Made by a program: the position numbers and the translations under genes. DNA of 64,000 bases from an uncultured cyanobacterium. Lineage in GTDB: Bacteria > Cyanobacteriota > Cyanobacteriia > PCC-6307 > Cyanobiaceae. The notes under the pieces are model-generated. The model did not search any database and had not been told where the DNA came from. It worked only from the letters and a program-made list of their open reading frames with translations. Shown here one piece after another: positions 16,050 through 25,673 of the stretch; the stretch's first letter is position 1, and each line of letters starts with the position of its first letter. The DNA lies in the NCBI GenBank assembly GCA_903917565.1, contig CAIXBB010000046.1:46472-110471 (forward strand). The letters are read 5' to 3'.

Positions 16050-16357
16050 CAGTCGGGAACCGGGTCGCAGCCGCAGGGGGTGAACGGGTGGCAGCGGCCG
16101 AGCCGCTTCAGGGTGAGCCAGCCCCCGCGCCAGGGGCCATGGCGGCCGATCGCCTCCAGTCCATAGGCGCTGCAGCTGGGAATGAAGCGGCAGCGGGGAC
16201 CCAGCAGGGGCGAGAGCCAGCGGCGGTAGGCGCCGATCAGGGCCAGCAGCACGGCGGCCACGGCGGCCGAAAGGGCGGCTGGAAACCAGGTGGGACCGCT
16301 GCCGCTTAGGGTAGGTGGTTGGCGCTGCACGCGCGGGCATCCGGGGTCTTCCAGCAT
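16049..16357 (-). CDS. yidD: Membrane protein insertion efficiency factor YidD
   Basis: Small amphipathic membrane-associated protein that assists YidC-dependent insertion in other bacteria. The core is unmistakable: [49 protein letters not shown] and the terminal CGCDPVPD. Annotated from ATG 16357 (102 residues); ATG 16414 gives a longer, Arg/Gly-rich leader unlike the family, and the real start could be even nearer the helix. In many bacteria yidD sits between rnpA and yidC; here it is about 12 kb away, paired with a glutaredoxin-like gene and divergent from rpsD. Confidence 0.88.
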   Translation of the reverse strand: MLEDPGCPRVQRQPPTLSGSGPTWFPAALSAAVAAVLLALIGAYRRWLSPLLGPRCRFIPSCSAYGLEAIGRHGPWRGGWLTLKRLGRCHPFTPCGCDPVPD

Positions 16358-16422
16358 GCCGCAACCGCGGGCCACGCCGTCCGGCCCCCGGGCCGCACCC
16401 TCCACCTCCGTCACCTTCCCTT

Positions 16423-17031
16423 ATGTCTCGCTACCGCGGCCCTCGCCTGAGGATCACGCGGCGCTTGGGGGACCTTCCCGGTCTCACCCGTAAGGCCGCC
16501 AAACGGTCTTATCCCCCCGGTCAGCACGGCCAAGCCCGTCGCAAGCGCTCCGAATACGCGATCCGTCTCGAAGAAAAGCAGAAACTGCGTTTCAACTACG
16601 GCATTTCCGAACGTCAGCTGGTTCGCTACGTGAAGAAAGCCCGTGCCCAGGAGGGTTCCACCGGAACCAACCTGCTCAAGCTGCTCGAAAACCGACTCGA
16701 CAACATCTGTTTCCGCCTCGGCCTCGGTCCCACCGTCCCCGGCGCCCGCCAGCTGGTCAACCATGGCCACGTGACCGTGAATGGCCGGGTGGTGGACATC
16801 GCCAGCTTCCAGTGCAGGGCGGGCGACGTGGTCGCCATCCGCGAGCGCAAGTGCAGCAAGACCCTTGCCGAAGCCAATCTGGCGTTCCCCGGCCTGGCCA
16901 ACATCCCGCCCCACCTGGAGTTCGACAAGGCCAAGATGACCGCCAAGGTGGGCGGCCGCATCGAGCGCGAATGGGTCGCCCTCGAGATCAACGAACTGCT
17001 GGTGGTGGAGTTCTACAGCCGCAAGGTGTGA
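16423..17031 (+). CDS. rpsD: 30S ribosomal protein S4
   Basis: Primary 16S rRNA-binding protein of the small subunit. 202 residues from ATG 16423 ([16 protein letters not shown], the usual cyanobacterial and plastid start). Features: [16 protein letters not shown], the S4 RNA-binding domain with [13 protein letters not shown] and [14 protein letters not shown], and the C-terminal FYSRKV. Monocistronic here, followed 51 bases later by a strong terminator. The upstream divergent gene is yidD. Confidence 0.98.
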   Translation: MSRYRGPRLRITRRLGDLPGLTRKAAKRSYPPGQHGQARRKRSEYAIRLEEKQKLRFNYGISERQLVRYVKKARAQEGSTGTNLLKLLENRLDNICFRLGLGPTVPGARQLVNHGHVTVNGRVVDIASFQCRAGDVVAIRERKCSKTLAEANLAFPGLANIPPHLEFDKAKMTAKVGGRIEREWVALEINELLVVEFYSRKV

Positions 17032-17082
17032 GCACCTCCCACCCCTGACCCTGACCCGCCGCCTTCTGAGCGGCGTGCATCG

Positions 17083-17110
17083 GCGGTCCGGCTTCGGTCG
17101 GGCCGCTTTT
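17083..17110 (+). terminator. Rho-independent terminator after rpsD
   Basis: GCGGTCCG (17083-17090) pairs with CGGGCCGC (17099-17106), extended inward by G-T and C-G pairs closing a TTCG tetraloop, followed by TTTT. A ten-pair stem with a UUCG loop is a stable intrinsic terminator. Confidence 0.85.
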
Positions 17111-17249
17111 GCGTGGGGCCGGCCGGTTCAGAGGCCCACAAAAGGCCCACCGGGAGCACAACGTTCCTGAAGCCTTCACGACGTCACCGCACCGTCTTCG
17201 CCCCGCGGCGATTAGGTATGGGGTACCGATCGAAAGAGCCTTTGGTTCG

Positions 17250-18485
17250 ATGCCCTTCTCGCCAGAGGTTTCGGCTGGCCAGGCAGACCGAGCGATCCAA
17301 TGGCGCCTCGTCTGGGGCGTCGTGGGCCTGCAGGCTTCCCTGCAGCTGGGCTGGATCGTCTACAGCGCCTATCAGCCGATCCTGCTGCAGCGTTTCGGCT
17401 TCGCCAGTCTGCTGCTGCCCTTTGCCCTGCTGCCGGGTCTGATCGGCCTGCTCATCGAACCGATCAGCGGTGCGCTCTCCGACAGCTGGGCCACAGGCGC
17501 CCACGGGCGACTGCTGCCGATCACGGTCGTCGTGTCCGTGGCCGGGCTCATCTTCCTGGCCACGGCGGGGCTGCTGCACCGGGGCCCGGCCTGGATCGGG
17601 GTTGCCCTGCCGGGTCTGATGGTGGCCTGGATGGTGGCGGTGCAGGCCGCGTCGAGTCCGAGCCTGGGCGAGCTTAACGAAGCGGTGTCGCTCCGCTCCC
17701 TGCCCCAGGCCCTGGCCCTGCTGACCCTCACCCAGGGCCTGATCGGCGCCTTCTCCGGCAGCCTGACCCATGCCGCCCTGGGGCTGGGTCCAGCCTTCAC
17801 CTTCCTCCTGGGAGGCGTGGTGCTGGCCCTGGGCCTTGCCGTGCTGCGGGGAGGGCAGGGACCGCCTCCCCTACAACCCATGGACGTCACCGCCCCAGAC
17901 CCTTTCCCACGGGGGTTGCTGCCGGCCGGTGCCCTGCTTCTGGTCGTGGCCCTGGCCGTGGGCGGGCAGTTCCAGCTGCTGCTGAATCTGCTTCCCCGCC
18001 TCCATCCGGAGGTCACGGCAGGTCTGCTGGGTGGGGGCGAGGGGTCGGTGGTGCTGCTGTGCTCCGCCCTGGGGGCACCGATCACCGGCAGGGCCGTGGG
18101 CCGGTGGGGCCGGCTCCCCGCCCTGGCGAAGGGGATCACGCTGCTTGCTCTGGCGCTGGCCGCGAACCTCGCCCATCCGAGTGGCTTTGAACCCGTGCTG
18201 CTGCCCCTGCTGGGGCTGATCCACAGCCTGGTGGTGACCAGCCTGATGGCCACCTCCTTGGCGGCGCTGACGCCCCGTTGGAGCGGGCTCGGAGCCGGCC
18301 TGGTGTTGGGGGGGTCCGGACTGGCCGGCAGCCTCAGCCTGCTGCGGTTCGGATCCAGCGGGCCCCTGCCGCCGGCCTCGCTACTGGCGCTGCTGGCGAC
18401 AACGTCCGTGGTGGCTCTGGGGGGCTGCCTGCTGCTCGAACGGCTCCGGCGCCATTCCCCATGCGCCGGCATCGGCGGGGCATGA
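17250..18485 (+). CDS. MFS-type transporter
   Basis: Integral membrane protein of 411 residues with about 12 hydrophobic helices, major-facilitator type. The loop after helix 2 (IEPISGALSDSW) matches the family A-motif region (G-x-x-x-D). RAIQWRLVWGVVGLQASLQLGW starts helix 1. No substrate-specific motif is visible; the architecture resembles sugar or drug permeases. ATG 17250 is chosen because upstream codons give a basic leader without family character. A class I methyltransferase starts one base after the stop codon, suggesting joint expression. Confidence 0.8.
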   Translation: MPFSPEVSAGQADRAIQWRLVWGVVGLQASLQLGWIVYSAYQPILLQRFGFASLLLPFALLPGLIGLLIEPISGALSDSWATGAHGRLLPITVVVSVAGLIFLATAGLLHRGPAWIGVALPGLMVAWMVAVQAASSPSLGELNEAVSLRSLPQALALLTLTQGLIGAFSGSLTHAALGLGPAFTFLLGGVVLALGLAVLRGGQGPPPLQPMDVTAPDPFPRGLLPAGALLLVVALAVGGQFQLLLNLLPRLHPEVTAGLLGGGEGSVVLLCSALGAPITGRAVGRWGRLPALAKGITLLALALAANLAHPSGFEPVLLPLLGLIHSLVVTSLMATSLAALTPRWSGLGAGLVLGGSGLAGSLSLLRFGSSGPLPPASLLALLATTSVVALGGCLLLERLRRHSPCAGIGGA

Positions 18486-18486
18486 C

Positions 18487-19242
18487 ATGGCCAGGGACTT
18501 CATCGATCACTTCGCCACCCTCTCCAGCGGCTACGCCCACTTCCGCCCCAGCTACCCCGGGGAACTGTTCGCCTGGCTGGCCGAGGTCGCCCCCACCCAT
18601 CAGCGGGTCTGGGATTGCGCCACCGGAACGGGCCAGGCCGCCCTCGCCCTTGCCGACCATTTCAAGACGGTGCTCGCCACCGACGCCAGCGCCTCCCAGC
18701 TCGCCGCGGCCGAGCCCCATCCAGGGGTTCAGTACCGTCTGGCTCCGGCGGAGAACCCCGGCCTGGAAGCCGCCAGCATTGACCTGGTCACGGTGGCGCA
18801 GGCGCTGCACTGGTTCGATCGGCCCCGCTTCTTCGAGGAAGTGGAACGGGTGCTTCGGCCCGGTGGAGTGCTGGCCGTGTGGAGCTATGGCCTCGCGACG
18901 GTCGACGACGAGGCGGTCGATGGCCTGCTGCGGCACCTCTATCACCACATCCTTGGTCCCTTCTGGCCAGCGGAGCGGGCCCTGGTGGAGAACGGCTACC
19001 AGGACATCGAACTGCCCTTTGCGGGCATCCCTGCGCCGTCTTTCCCCATGACGACCGCCTGGAGCCTGGAGCAACTGCTCGGATATCTCGCCACCTGGTC
19101 GGCCAGCGCCCGCTACCGCGCCGAGCGGCGCAGCGATCCCCTCGACCCGATCCGCCAGCCGCTGGCGGCAGCCTGGGGAGAAGCCAGCGCCAGGCGGTGG
19201 ATCCACTGGCCGCTCACCCTGAAGGCGACACGACGGCCCTGA
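18487..19242 (+). CDS. Class I SAM-dependent methyltransferase
   Basis: 251 residues, Methyltransf_11-like. SAM-binding motif I is VWDCATGTGQAALAL (about 40-54), the acidic residue ending strand 2 is in VLATDAS, and VTVAQALHWF followed by RVLRPGGVLAVW are motifs II/III. The N-terminus (DHFATLSSGYAHFRPSYP) is typical of the small-molecule methyltransferase group containing yeast Tmt1/Crg1-like enzymes. The substrate is unknown. It is coupled to the upstream MFS gene and convergent with trpC. Confidence 0.85.
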   Translation: MARDFIDHFATLSSGYAHFRPSYPGELFAWLAEVAPTHQRVWDCATGTGQAALALADHFKTVLATDASASQLAAAEPHPGVQYRLAPAENPGLEAASIDLVTVAQALHWFDRPRFFEEVERVLRPGGVLAVWSYGLATVDDEAVDGLLRHLYHHILGPFWPAERALVENGYQDIELPFAGIPAPSFPMTTAWSLEQLLGYLATWSASARYRAERRSDPLDPIRQPLAAAWGEASARRWIHWPLTLKATRRP

Positions 19243-19263
19243 TCGCCAGCCAGCCACAGGGGC

Positions 19264-20157
19264 TCACCCGCCGATCAGGGTCTCCAGGGCCGCCGTCACG
19301 TTCTCCTGGCGCATCAGGGCCTCTCCCACCAGCACCGCATCGGCACCGACCCCAACGGCCCGATCGAGGTCGGCGCGGCTGAGCAGGCCTGATTCGCTCA
19401 CCAGCTGGGCACCGCCTGCGTGCACCCGATCGCCGAAGCTCGCCATCAGCCGCTCGGTGGTGGCCAGGTCCACCGAGAAGCTGGCCAGATCGCGGTTGTT
19501 GATGCCGATCAGCTCCACCCCCTCCAGCCGCAGGACCCGCTCCATCTCCGCTTCGTTGTGCACCTCCACCAGCACCGCCAGGCCCAGGCTCCGGGCCACT
19601 TTGAACAGGTAGGCCAGATCCTGGTCGGTGAGGATCGCCGCGATCAGCAGGGCCGCGTCGGCCCCGGCGGCCCGGGCCTGGAAGAGCTGGTAAGGGGTGA
19701 GGATGAAGTCCTTGCAGAGCAGGGGCAGCGCCACCGCCTCGCGCACCGCCACCAGCACCTCGAAGCCCCCCTGGAAGAAGCGCTTGTCGGTCAGCACCGA
19801 CAGACAGCTGGCGCCACCACGCTGGTAGCCCTTTGCAATGGCCACAGGATCGAAGTCCTCCCGGATCACCCCCTTGCTGGGGCTGGCCTTCTTGATCTCG
19901 GCGATCACCGCCGGCTTGCGGCAGCAGGCGCGCAGGGCCCCGCAGAAATCCAGGGTGGGGGGCAGGTCCTCCACCTGGTGCTTGAGCGAATCCAGGCTCA
20001 CCCGCCCGCGGGCGGCCGTCACTTCCCTGTCCTTCTCCCAGACGATCTCCTCAAGGATGTGGCGGGGGCGCTCCTCAGGGTGGGGCGTGCCGAACTCCAG
20101 GTGGGCCACCCGCACCGAAGGGTTGGGGGGCCGGCGTCGGATGTCCATCTCAGGCAC
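19264..20157 (-). CDS. trpC: Indole-3-glycerol phosphate synthase
   Basis: Tryptophan synthesis: closes CdRP to indole-3-glycerol phosphate. 297 residues with a (beta/alpha)8 barrel. [13 protein letters not shown] carries the catalytic lysine/phosphate-site residues, [12 protein letters not shown] the second catalytic lysine, and [12 protein letters not shown] and [12 protein letters not shown] later barrel strands. The extra ~35 N-terminal residues ([25 protein letters not shown]) are usual in cyanobacteria. The start overlaps the lpdA stop by 8 bases. Confidence 0.96.
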   Translation of the reverse strand: MPEMDIRRRPPNPSVRVAHLEFGTPHPEERPRHILEEIVWEKDREVTAARGRVSLDSLKHQVEDLPPTLDFCGALRACCRKPAVIAEIKKASPSKGVIREDFDPVAIAKGYQRGGASCLSVLTDKRFFQGGFEVLVAVREAVALPLLCKDFILTPYQLFQARAAGADAALLIAAILTDQDLAYLFKVARSLGLAVLVEVHNEAEMERVLRLEGVELIGINNRDLASFSVDLATTERLMASFGDRVHAGGAQLVSESGLLSRADLDRAVGVGADAVLVGEALMRQENVTAALETLIGG

Positions 20158-21649
20158 CCACCGCCGTGGCCAGGCTGGCGGCGGCCTGCTTGTAGGCCAC
20201 TTCCACCACCTCGCTCAAGGTGGGATGGGTGTGCACCTCGCTGGCCAGCTGCCGGACCCCCTGGCGCCGGGCCACCGCGTTGGCGATCTCCTGGATCAGG
20301 TCGGCCGCATGCAGGCCATAGATGTGCGCCCCCAGCACTTCACCGGTGTCCTTGCGGAACAGCAGCTTCAGCAGCCCGTCGCTCTCCAGCTCGGCCAGGG
20401 CCTTGGAGTTGGCCTTGAAGTAGCTGCGCACGCTGCCCAGGGCAAAGCTCTCCTTCTCGGCCAGATCCCTGGCGTCCGCCTCCGAGAGCCCCACCGAACT
20501 GATCTCGGGATGGGTGAAGGTGGCGGCGGGGATCGAGCGGTAATCGATGCGACGGGCGTGGCCGAGGATGTTCTCAATCGCCACCGTGCCCTGCGCGGCG
20601 GCGGTATGGGCCAGCATCATCTTTCCGGTCACGTCGCCGACGGCCCAGAGATGGGGCACCGGCTCACCATTCGCCAGCACCCGCAGGCCGTCGTCCACGG
20701 GGATGAAACCCCGGTTGGTCTCCACACCGACGCTGGCCAGGTTGAGATCCTTGCTTACAGGCACCCGGCCGGTGGCCACCAGCACCGCATCCACCTCCAG
20801 GGTTTCCACTGGCTCCCGGCTGACCATGTCCACCAGTTCGATCCTCACCGGGCAGCCGGGGGTGATCCGGCTGGCGAGCACGCCGGAGCGGGCGTCGATG
20901 TCGCGGCCCTCAATGAGATGGCGGGCGGCGATCTTGGCGATGTCCGGGTCGAAGGTGGGCATCACCCGGTCGAGCGCCTCAATCATGGAGACTTCACAGC
21001 CAAGGGCCGTGTACACATCGGCGAACTCCAGGCCGATGTAGCCGCTGCCGATGATGGTGATCCAGCGGGGCAGCCATTCCAGGTTGATCGCCTCGTCACT
21101 GGTGAACACCGTGCGGCCGTCGGTCTCGATGCCGGGCGGCACGAAGGGATCGGAGCCGGTGGCGATGATCACTTCGCGGGCCTTGTACACCCGCTCCACC
21201 CCGCTGGCCTCCCGCACCGCCACCCGCTGGGGCCCGTCGAGGCGACCCTTGCCCCGCAGGATCGTGGTGCCGGAGCGCTCCAGGGCCTTGGTGAGATTGG
21301 AACGGATCGTGGCCACCAGCTGGGCGGCGTGGTCGGCGATCTTCTGGCGCTCGAAGCGCACGGGCGCCGCATGGATGCCGAAACCCTTGAGGTGCTCGGC
21401 GTCGGCCAGTTCCCGCACCCGGCCGCTCGCCGCCAGCAGGGCCTTGGAGGGGACACAGCCCCGGTTGACGCAGGTGCCGCCCATGTCGCGGGATTCCACG
21501 ATCGCCACCCTCAGGCCATGCTCGGCCCCGTGCTTGGCCGCATCGAAACCGCCATAACCGGCGCCGATCACGATCACGTCGAAATCGAATCCGGAGGGAG
21601 GAGAGGCGGGTGCTGCGGTCACCGGAGGGAGCTGCATGGGTGGAGGCAT
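20150..21649 (-). CDS. lpdA: Dihydrolipoyl dehydrogenase
   Basis: FAD/NAD flavoenzyme (E3) of pyruvate dehydrogenase and the glycine cleavage system. 499 residues. FAD-binding [15 protein letters not shown], redox-active disulfide [16 protein letters not shown]-site [14 protein letters not shown], and the C-terminal active-site region [12 protein letters not shown] with its catalytic His-Glu. ATG 21649 and 21637 are both possible starts. Placed between a SpoU-type methylase and trpC on the same strand with tight spacing, a gene pair often conserved in picocyanobacteria. Confidence 0.95.
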   Translation of the reverse strand: MPPPMQLPPVTAAPASPPSGFDFDVIVIGAGYGGFDAAKHGAEHGLRVAIVESRDMGGTCVNRGCVPSKALLAASGRVRELADAEHLKGFGIHAAPVRFERQKIADHAAQLVATIRSNLTKALERSGTTILRGKGRLDGPQRVAVREASGVERVYKAREVIIATGSDPFVPPGIETDGRTVFTSDEAINLEWLPRWITIIGSGYIGLEFADVYTALGCEVSMIEALDRVMPTFDPDIAKIAARHLIEGRDIDARSGVLASRITPGCPVRIELVDMVSREPVETLEVDAVLVATGRVPVSKDLNLASVGVETNRGFIPVDDGLRVLANGEPVPHLWAVGDVTGKMMLAHTAAAQGTVAIENILGHARRIDYRSIPAATFTHPEISSVGLSEADARDLAEKESFALGSVRSYFKANSKALAELESDGLLKLLFRKDTGEVLGAHIYGLHAADLIQEIANAVARRQGVRQLASEVHTHPTLSEVVEVAYKQAAASLATAVGA

Positions 21650-21658
21650 TCTCCCCTG

Positions 21659-22435
21659 TCAGGGCACGGGCCGGCCGTGGGCCTGGCGGGGACGCTCCAG
21701 CAGCAGCAGGGCGGCCGCGGCCGCCACGTTGAGCGACTCCACCGCGGGGCTGTGGGGGATCGTCACCCAGCGGTCGGCCAGCCGGACGAGTTCCGGGGCC
21801 AGTCCCGCCCCCTCGTTGCCCAGCAGCAGGGCCGTGGGGCGACACCAGTCCAGCTCCCAGTAGGGCCGCACCTCGCCCGTCGCTTCGGGCACCATCGCCG
21901 CCACCAGCTGCACCCCACGCTCCTTCGCCGCGGCCAGGCGGGTGAGCAGGTCGGTGGCCGTCATCCGCTCGATGGGCAGGGCAAGGGCGGCACCGCTGGA
22001 GGCGCGCAGCACCTTGGGCTGGAGGGGGTCGGCCCCCTCCGCCAGCCACACCCGCTCCACCCCCGCCGCCAGGGCCGTACGCAGCAGGGTGCCGAGGTTG
22101 CCCGGATCCTGGAGCCGGTCGAGGGCCAGCACGAAGGCCGGCGGTGAGACGCCCGCTGCGGGGGAGGGAAGGTCGGCCGCCGCCAGGGTCAGCAGCACCC
22201 CATCGGGGTGGCGGGTGGTGGTGGCGGCGGCCAGGACCTCGGGGCTGGCGCTCCGCAGTCGGCCTGGGTCCGGCAGCCGCTCCACCAGGGCGCCATGGCG
22301 GGTCAGCCAGTCGGGGGTGACAAGCACCATCTGGGGCCGCAGACCCAGCCCCAGGGCCTCCTGGAGCAGGTGGGTTCCCTCCAGCAGAATCAGGCCCTGC
22401 TCCAGCCGGCCGCTGGATCGGTGCAGGCGCCGCAC
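21659..22435 (-). CDS. SpoU/TrmH-family RNA 2'-O-methyltransferase
   Basis: SPOUT-fold RNA ribose methyltransferase. The visible motifs are LILLEGTHLLQEAL (substrate-binding domain), LDRLQDPGNLGTLLRTA (motif 1), LLLGNEGAGL (motif 2) and IPHSPAVESLNVAAAAALLL (motif 3, knot). The GTG at 22435 is the first conventional start in frame, but the conserved family N-terminus (IRSVRNPLIQA) is encoded in frame just upstream (to about 22470), with only CTG codons available. The real protein is probably about 15-30 residues longer with a rare start. The target RNA is unknown. Confidence 0.85.
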   Translation of the reverse strand: MRRLHRSSGRLEQGLILLEGTHLLQEALGLGLRPQMVLVTPDWLTRHGALVERLPDPGRLRSASPEVLAAATTTRHPDGVLLTLAAADLPSPAAGVSPPAFVLALDRLQDPGNLGTLLRTALAAGVERVWLAEGADPLQPKVLRASSGAALALPIERMTATDLLTRLAAAKERGVQLVAAMVPEATGEVRPYWELDWCRPTALLLGNEGAGLAPELVRLADRWVTIPHSPAVESLNVAAAAALLLLERPRQAHGRPVP

Positions 22436-22521
22436 CGCCTGGATGAGGGGATTGCGGACGCTGCGGATCTGCTCGCCGCCCGGGGACAGGCCGTGGAGGT
22501 CAGGGGAAGGACCCGGGGAGG

Positions 22522-22770
22522 TCAGATGGTCTTGCGGCGCCGGAGCTTGAGGTGATCTTGAATGACGAGGTCGTCGTCGTTGAGATCGAGACCCTTGAAG
22601 GCCGCCACCTCACCACGGATGCCTTCAGCCTTGAGGTTCTCGACCAGACGGTCGATCACGATGTCCTCCACCTTGGTCTGGTCGAAACCATCTGGAGTGA
22701 GGCTTTCGAGAAACTTGCCGATGTTCGCGGCGACGACATCGGATGCGTTGGTGATCTTGAGAACAATCAT
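22522..22770 (-). CDS. Conserved hypothetical protein
   Basis: 82 residues from ATG 22770; family not named. Mixed alpha/beta composition (MIVLKITNASDVVAANIGKFL; VVENL-like helix; LDLNDDDLVIQDHLKL) ending in a basic RRRKTI tail. No signal or membrane segment. A longer reading from 22821 would run through the tRNA-Leu gene, so the internal ATG is preferred. It lies 10 bases downstream of the tRNA-Leu 3' end and on the same strand, so it may be co-transcribed with it. Confidence 0.75.
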   Translation of the reverse strand: MIVLKITNASDVVAANIGKFLESLTPDGFDQTKVEDIVIDRLVENLKAEGIRGEVAAFKGLDLNDDDLVIQDHLKLRRRKTI

Positions 22771-22780
22771 GGAGTGATCA

Positions 22781-22864
22781 TGCGGATGGGGAGACTTGAA
22801 CTCCCACGACATTGCTGCCACTAGTACCTGAAACTAGCGCGTCTACCAATTCCGCCACATCCGC
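22781..22864 (-). tRNA. tRNA-Leu (anticodon CAG)
   Basis: Read on the minus strand: acceptor stem GCGGATG/CATCCGC with A discriminator, D-arm GGAATTGGTAGACGC, anticodon stem CTAGT/ACTAG around loop TTCAGGT (anticodon CAG), a long class II variable arm, and T-loop GTTCAAGTC. 84 nt, 3'-CCA not encoded. Confidence 0.95.
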
Positions 22865-23030
22865 GGGCGATTAGCCACCACGGAAGCCGCGGTGCTGGTC
22901 GGAGCATAAATCATCGCCGGTGGGCCAGCCCGCAGAGCGTCGGCGGCAAGACACTTTGAGCGGCGACCCCTAGACGACAGGATCATTCGTTGTCAAGATG
23001 CCCCAGAAATTGATACCAGGACTCCTGTCC

Positions 23031-24338
23031 ATGTCCGTATCCCCCATGCCTGTCAAGGCCATCGCCGCCACCAGGCTGGAGATCAGTGGTGGACGGCGTC
23101 TTGATGGCGAACTGAGGGTCAGCGGCGCCAAGAACTCGGCCCTGGTGCTGATGGCCGCCTGCCTGCTGACCGAAGACGGGCTACGCCTCAGCAATGTGCC
23201 CCCGCTGACCGACATCACGGCGATGGGGGAAATCCTTTCCGCCTTGGGAGTGCGTGTGCAGCGGGGTGGCGACGCGATCGTGCTGCACGGTGACCACATC
23301 ACCACCGCCGCCCCGCCCTATGAGCTGGTGAACAGCCTGCGGGCCAGCTTCTTCTGCATCGGCCCCCTGCTGGCCCGCATGGGCATGGCCCAGGTACCCC
23401 TGCCCGGCGGCTGCCAGATCGGCACCCGGCCCGTTGTGGAGCACGTCAAGGGACTCAAGGCCCTCGGCGCCCAGGTCACCATCGAGCACGGCTTGGTCAC
23501 CGCCGTGGTGCCCGGCCGCCAGCGCCGCCTCACCGGCGGCCACATCCACCTGGATTGCCCCAGCGTCGGCGCCACCGAAACACTGATGATGGCGGCCGCC
23601 CTCGCCGACGGCGAGACGGTGATCGACAACGCCGCCCAGGAGCCCGAGGTGATCGACCTGGCCCGGCTGCTGCTGGCCATGGGGGCGAAGGTGCGCGGCG
23701 CCGGCACCCCCACCATCACCATCGTCGGGGTGGAGCGGCTGCACGGCGCTGACTACGCCGTCATCCCCGACCGCATCGAGGCCGGCACCTTCCTGCTGGC
23801 CGGTGCCATCACCCGCTCCAGGCTGCGGGTGTTCCCCGCCCTGCCCGAGCACCTGGGCGCCGTGATCACCAAACTCGAGGAAGCCGGCTGCCGCATCGAA
23901 GCCGACGGCCAGGGCCTGATCCTCACCGCCGGCAAAGTGCAGGCGGTGGATCTGCGCACCCAGCCCTTCCCCGGCTTCCCCACCGATCTGCAGGCCCCGT
24001 TCATGGCCCTGCTGGCCACCGCCGAGGGCACCAGCATGGTGGTGGAGAACATCTTCGAGAACCGCCTCCAGCACGTGGCCGAACTGCAGCGCATGGGCGC
24101 CGACATCCGCATGCAGGGCAACACCGCCTGCGTCGAAGGGGTCGCCCGCCTCAGCGGCGCCCCGGTCCATGGCACCGACCTGCGCGCCTCTGCGGCAATG
24201 GTGCTGGCGGGGCTCGCCGCCGACGGCATCACCACAGTGCGGGGCCTGGAATACCTCGATCGGGGCTACGCCGATCTGGAGGGCAAGCTCAATGCCGCCG
24301 GCGCTTCGATCCGCAGGCTGCCATCCGTCGCGGCCTAG
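23031..24338 (+). CDS. murA: UDP-N-acetylglucosamine 1-carboxyvinyltransferase MurA
   Basis: First committed step of peptidoglycan synthesis: transfers enolpyruvate from PEP to UDP-GlcNAc. About 435 residues. [13 protein letters not shown] (substrate lysine/asparagine), the fosfomycin-sensitive active-site loop [13 protein letters not shown] with its cysteine, [12 protein letters not shown], and [14 protein letters not shown]. Several in-frame starts exist (22998, 23031, 23046); I chose 23031 because an AGGA precedes it at a suitable distance. The stop codon lies inside the first unit of an 18-bp tandem repeat. Confidence 0.95.
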   Translation: MSVSPMPVKAIAATRLEISGGRRLDGELRVSGAKNSALVLMAACLLTEDGLRLSNVPPLTDITAMGEILSALGVRVQRGGDAIVLHGDHITTAAPPYELVNSLRASFFCIGPLLARMGMAQVPLPGGCQIGTRPVVEHVKGLKALGAQVTIEHGLVTAVVPGRQRRLTGGHIHLDCPSVGATETLMMAAALADGETVIDNAAQEPEVIDLARLLLAMGAKVRGAGTPTITIVGVERLHGADYAVIPDRIEAGTFLLAGAITRSRLRVFPALPEHLGAVITKLEEAGCRIEADGQGLILTAGKVQAVDLRTQPFPGFPTDLQAPFMALLATAEGTSMVVENIFENRLQHVAELQRMGADIRMQGNTACVEGVARLSGAPVHGTDLRASAAMVLAGLAADGITTVRGLEYLDRGYADLEGKLNAAGASIRRLPSVAA

Positions 24339-24374
24339 CCAGCGGGGGCGGCCTAGCCAACGGGCGCGGCCTAG
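24330..24374 (+). repeat. 18-bp tandem repeat spanning the murA stop codon
   Basis: Two full units (24330-24347 and 24348-24365, differing at two positions) and a half unit (24366-24374) of GCGGCCTAGCCARCGGGS. The first copy encodes the last two alanines and the TAG stop of murA; the other copies repeat in-frame TAG stops. It lies 13 bases upstream of tRNA-Leu(CAA). Confidence 0.85.
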
Positions 24375-24386
24375 AGTCCTGTCATC

Positions 24387-24468
24387 GGGAGCGTGCCGGA
24401 ATTGGTAGACGGACTCGACTCAAAATCGAGCGCCTTCGGGCATGTGGGTTCGAGTCCCACCGCTCCCA
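24387..24468 (+). tRNA. tRNA-Leu (anticodon CAA)
   Basis: Acceptor GGGAGCG/CGCTCCC with A discriminator, D-arm GGAATTGGTAGACGG, anticodon stem CTCGA/TCGAG around loop CTCAAAA (anticodon CAA), a short class II variable arm (CGCCTTCGGGCAT) and T-loop GTTCGAGTC. 82 nt, no encoded CCA. argD begins 11 bases after its 3' end. Confidence 0.96.
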
Positions 24469-24479
24469 TCCAGCCGGTG

Positions 24480-25658
24480 ATGGACACCTACGCCCGCTAC
24501 CCCCTGGAGCTGAAGCGGGGCCGCGGCGTGTGGCTCTGGGATCAGCAGGGGCGGCGCTACCTCGACATGGTCGCCGGCATCGCCGTCTGCACCCTCGGCC
24601 ACAGCGACCCGGTGCTGCGGCGGCGCCTCTGCGACCAGCTGGGCCGGCTCCAGCACGTCTCCAACCTCTACCGGATCCCGGAACAGGAGGCGCTGGCCGC
24701 GGCGATCACCGCCCGCAGCTGCACCGACCGGGTCTTCTTCTGCAATTCCGGCGCCGAAGCCAACGAGGCCGCCATCAAGCTGGCCCGCAAGCACGGCCAT
24801 CTGGTACGCGGCATCGCCGAGCCCCTGATCCTCACCGCCCAGGCCAGCTTCCACGGCCGGACCCTGGCGGCGGTGACCGCCACGGGCCAGGCCAAGTACC
24901 ACCAGGGCTTCGAGCCGATGGTGTCGGGCTTCCGCTACTTCCCCTACAACGACACCGCCGGCTTCGAAGCGCTGCTGGCCGCCTGTGAAGCCGACGGTCC
25001 CCGGGTCGCGGCCGTGCTGCTCGAACCCCTCCAAGGGGAGGGGGGAGTGAACCCCGGTGATCCGGCTTTCTTCCGGCGGGTGCGCCAGCTCTGCGAGGCC
25101 CACCAGATCCTGCTCATCTTCGACGAAGTGCAGATCGGCGTCGGCCGCAGCGGCCGCTGGTGGGGCTACGAACAGCTGGGGGTCGAGCCCGACGCCCTGA
25201 CCATGGCCAAGGGCCTGGGCGGCGGCATCCCCATCGGGGCCCTGGCGGTGAAGGCCGCGGTGGACCACTTCCGCCCCGGCGACCACGCCAGCACCTTCGG
25301 CGGCAACCCCTTCGCCTGCCGGGCCGGCCTCACGGTGATCGAGGAGATCGAACGCCGGGGCCTGCTGGCCAAGGTGCATGCGAATGGCAAGTTGCTGCAG
25401 ACCCTGCTCCAGGAGCTGGTGGCCCGCCACCCCGACCGGCTGGCCGGCGAGCGGGGCTGGGGGCTGCTGCGGGGCCTGGTGCTGCGTGAGGGCGGGGTCA
25501 CGGCCCCGGAGATCGTCAAAGCGGCCATGACCGAAGGCCTGCTGCTGGTGCCCGCCGGCCCCGGGGTGGTCCGCTTTGTGCCCCCGCTCGTGATCAAGCC
25601 CCGCCAGCTGCGCAAAGCGGTGAAGCGCCTGGAGAAGGCCCTCAACAGCCTGGCCTGA
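24480..25658 (+). CDS. argD: Acetylornithine aminotransferase
   Basis: PLP enzyme of arginine synthesis, converting N-acetylglutamate semialdehyde to N-acetylornithine. 392 residues. FFCNSGAEANEAAIKLAR (phosphate site), FHGRTLAAVTATGQ, LIFDEVQIGVGRSG (cofactor aspartate) and TMAKGLGGGIPIGA with the Schiff-base lysine. ATG 24480 is used because a longer frame would include the tRNA. Very close to tRNA-Leu(CAA), so transcript processing of the tRNA probably frees the argD mRNA. folC follows after 15 bases. Confidence 0.96.
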   Translation: MDTYARYPLELKRGRGVWLWDQQGRRYLDMVAGIAVCTLGHSDPVLRRRLCDQLGRLQHVSNLYRIPEQEALAAAITARSCTDRVFFCNSGAEANEAAIKLARKHGHLVRGIAEPLILTAQASFHGRTLAAVTATGQAKYHQGFEPMVSGFRYFPYNDTAGFEALLAACEADGPRVAAVLLEPLQGEGGVNPGDPAFFRRVRQLCEAHQILLIFDEVQIGVGRSGRWWGYEQLGVEPDALTMAKGLGGGIPIGALAVKAAVDHFRPGDHASTFGGNPFACRAGLTVIEEIERRGLLAKVHANGKLLQTLLQELVARHPDRLAGERGWGLLRGLVLREGGVTAPEIVKAAMTEGLLLVPAGPGVVRFVPPLVIKPRQLRKAVKRLEKALNSLA

Positions 25659-25673
25659 GTCATTTCACCGCCC

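Noticed and set aside
19420..22147. Very long plus-strand frame opposite trpC, lpdA and the SpoU gene
   Set aside because: High-GC antisense shadow, rich in H/G/Q/P, with three well-recognised enzymes on the other strand.
24330..24374. CRISPR-like array
   Set aside because: Only 2.5 direct units of 18 bp with no spacers; it is a simple tandem repeat.
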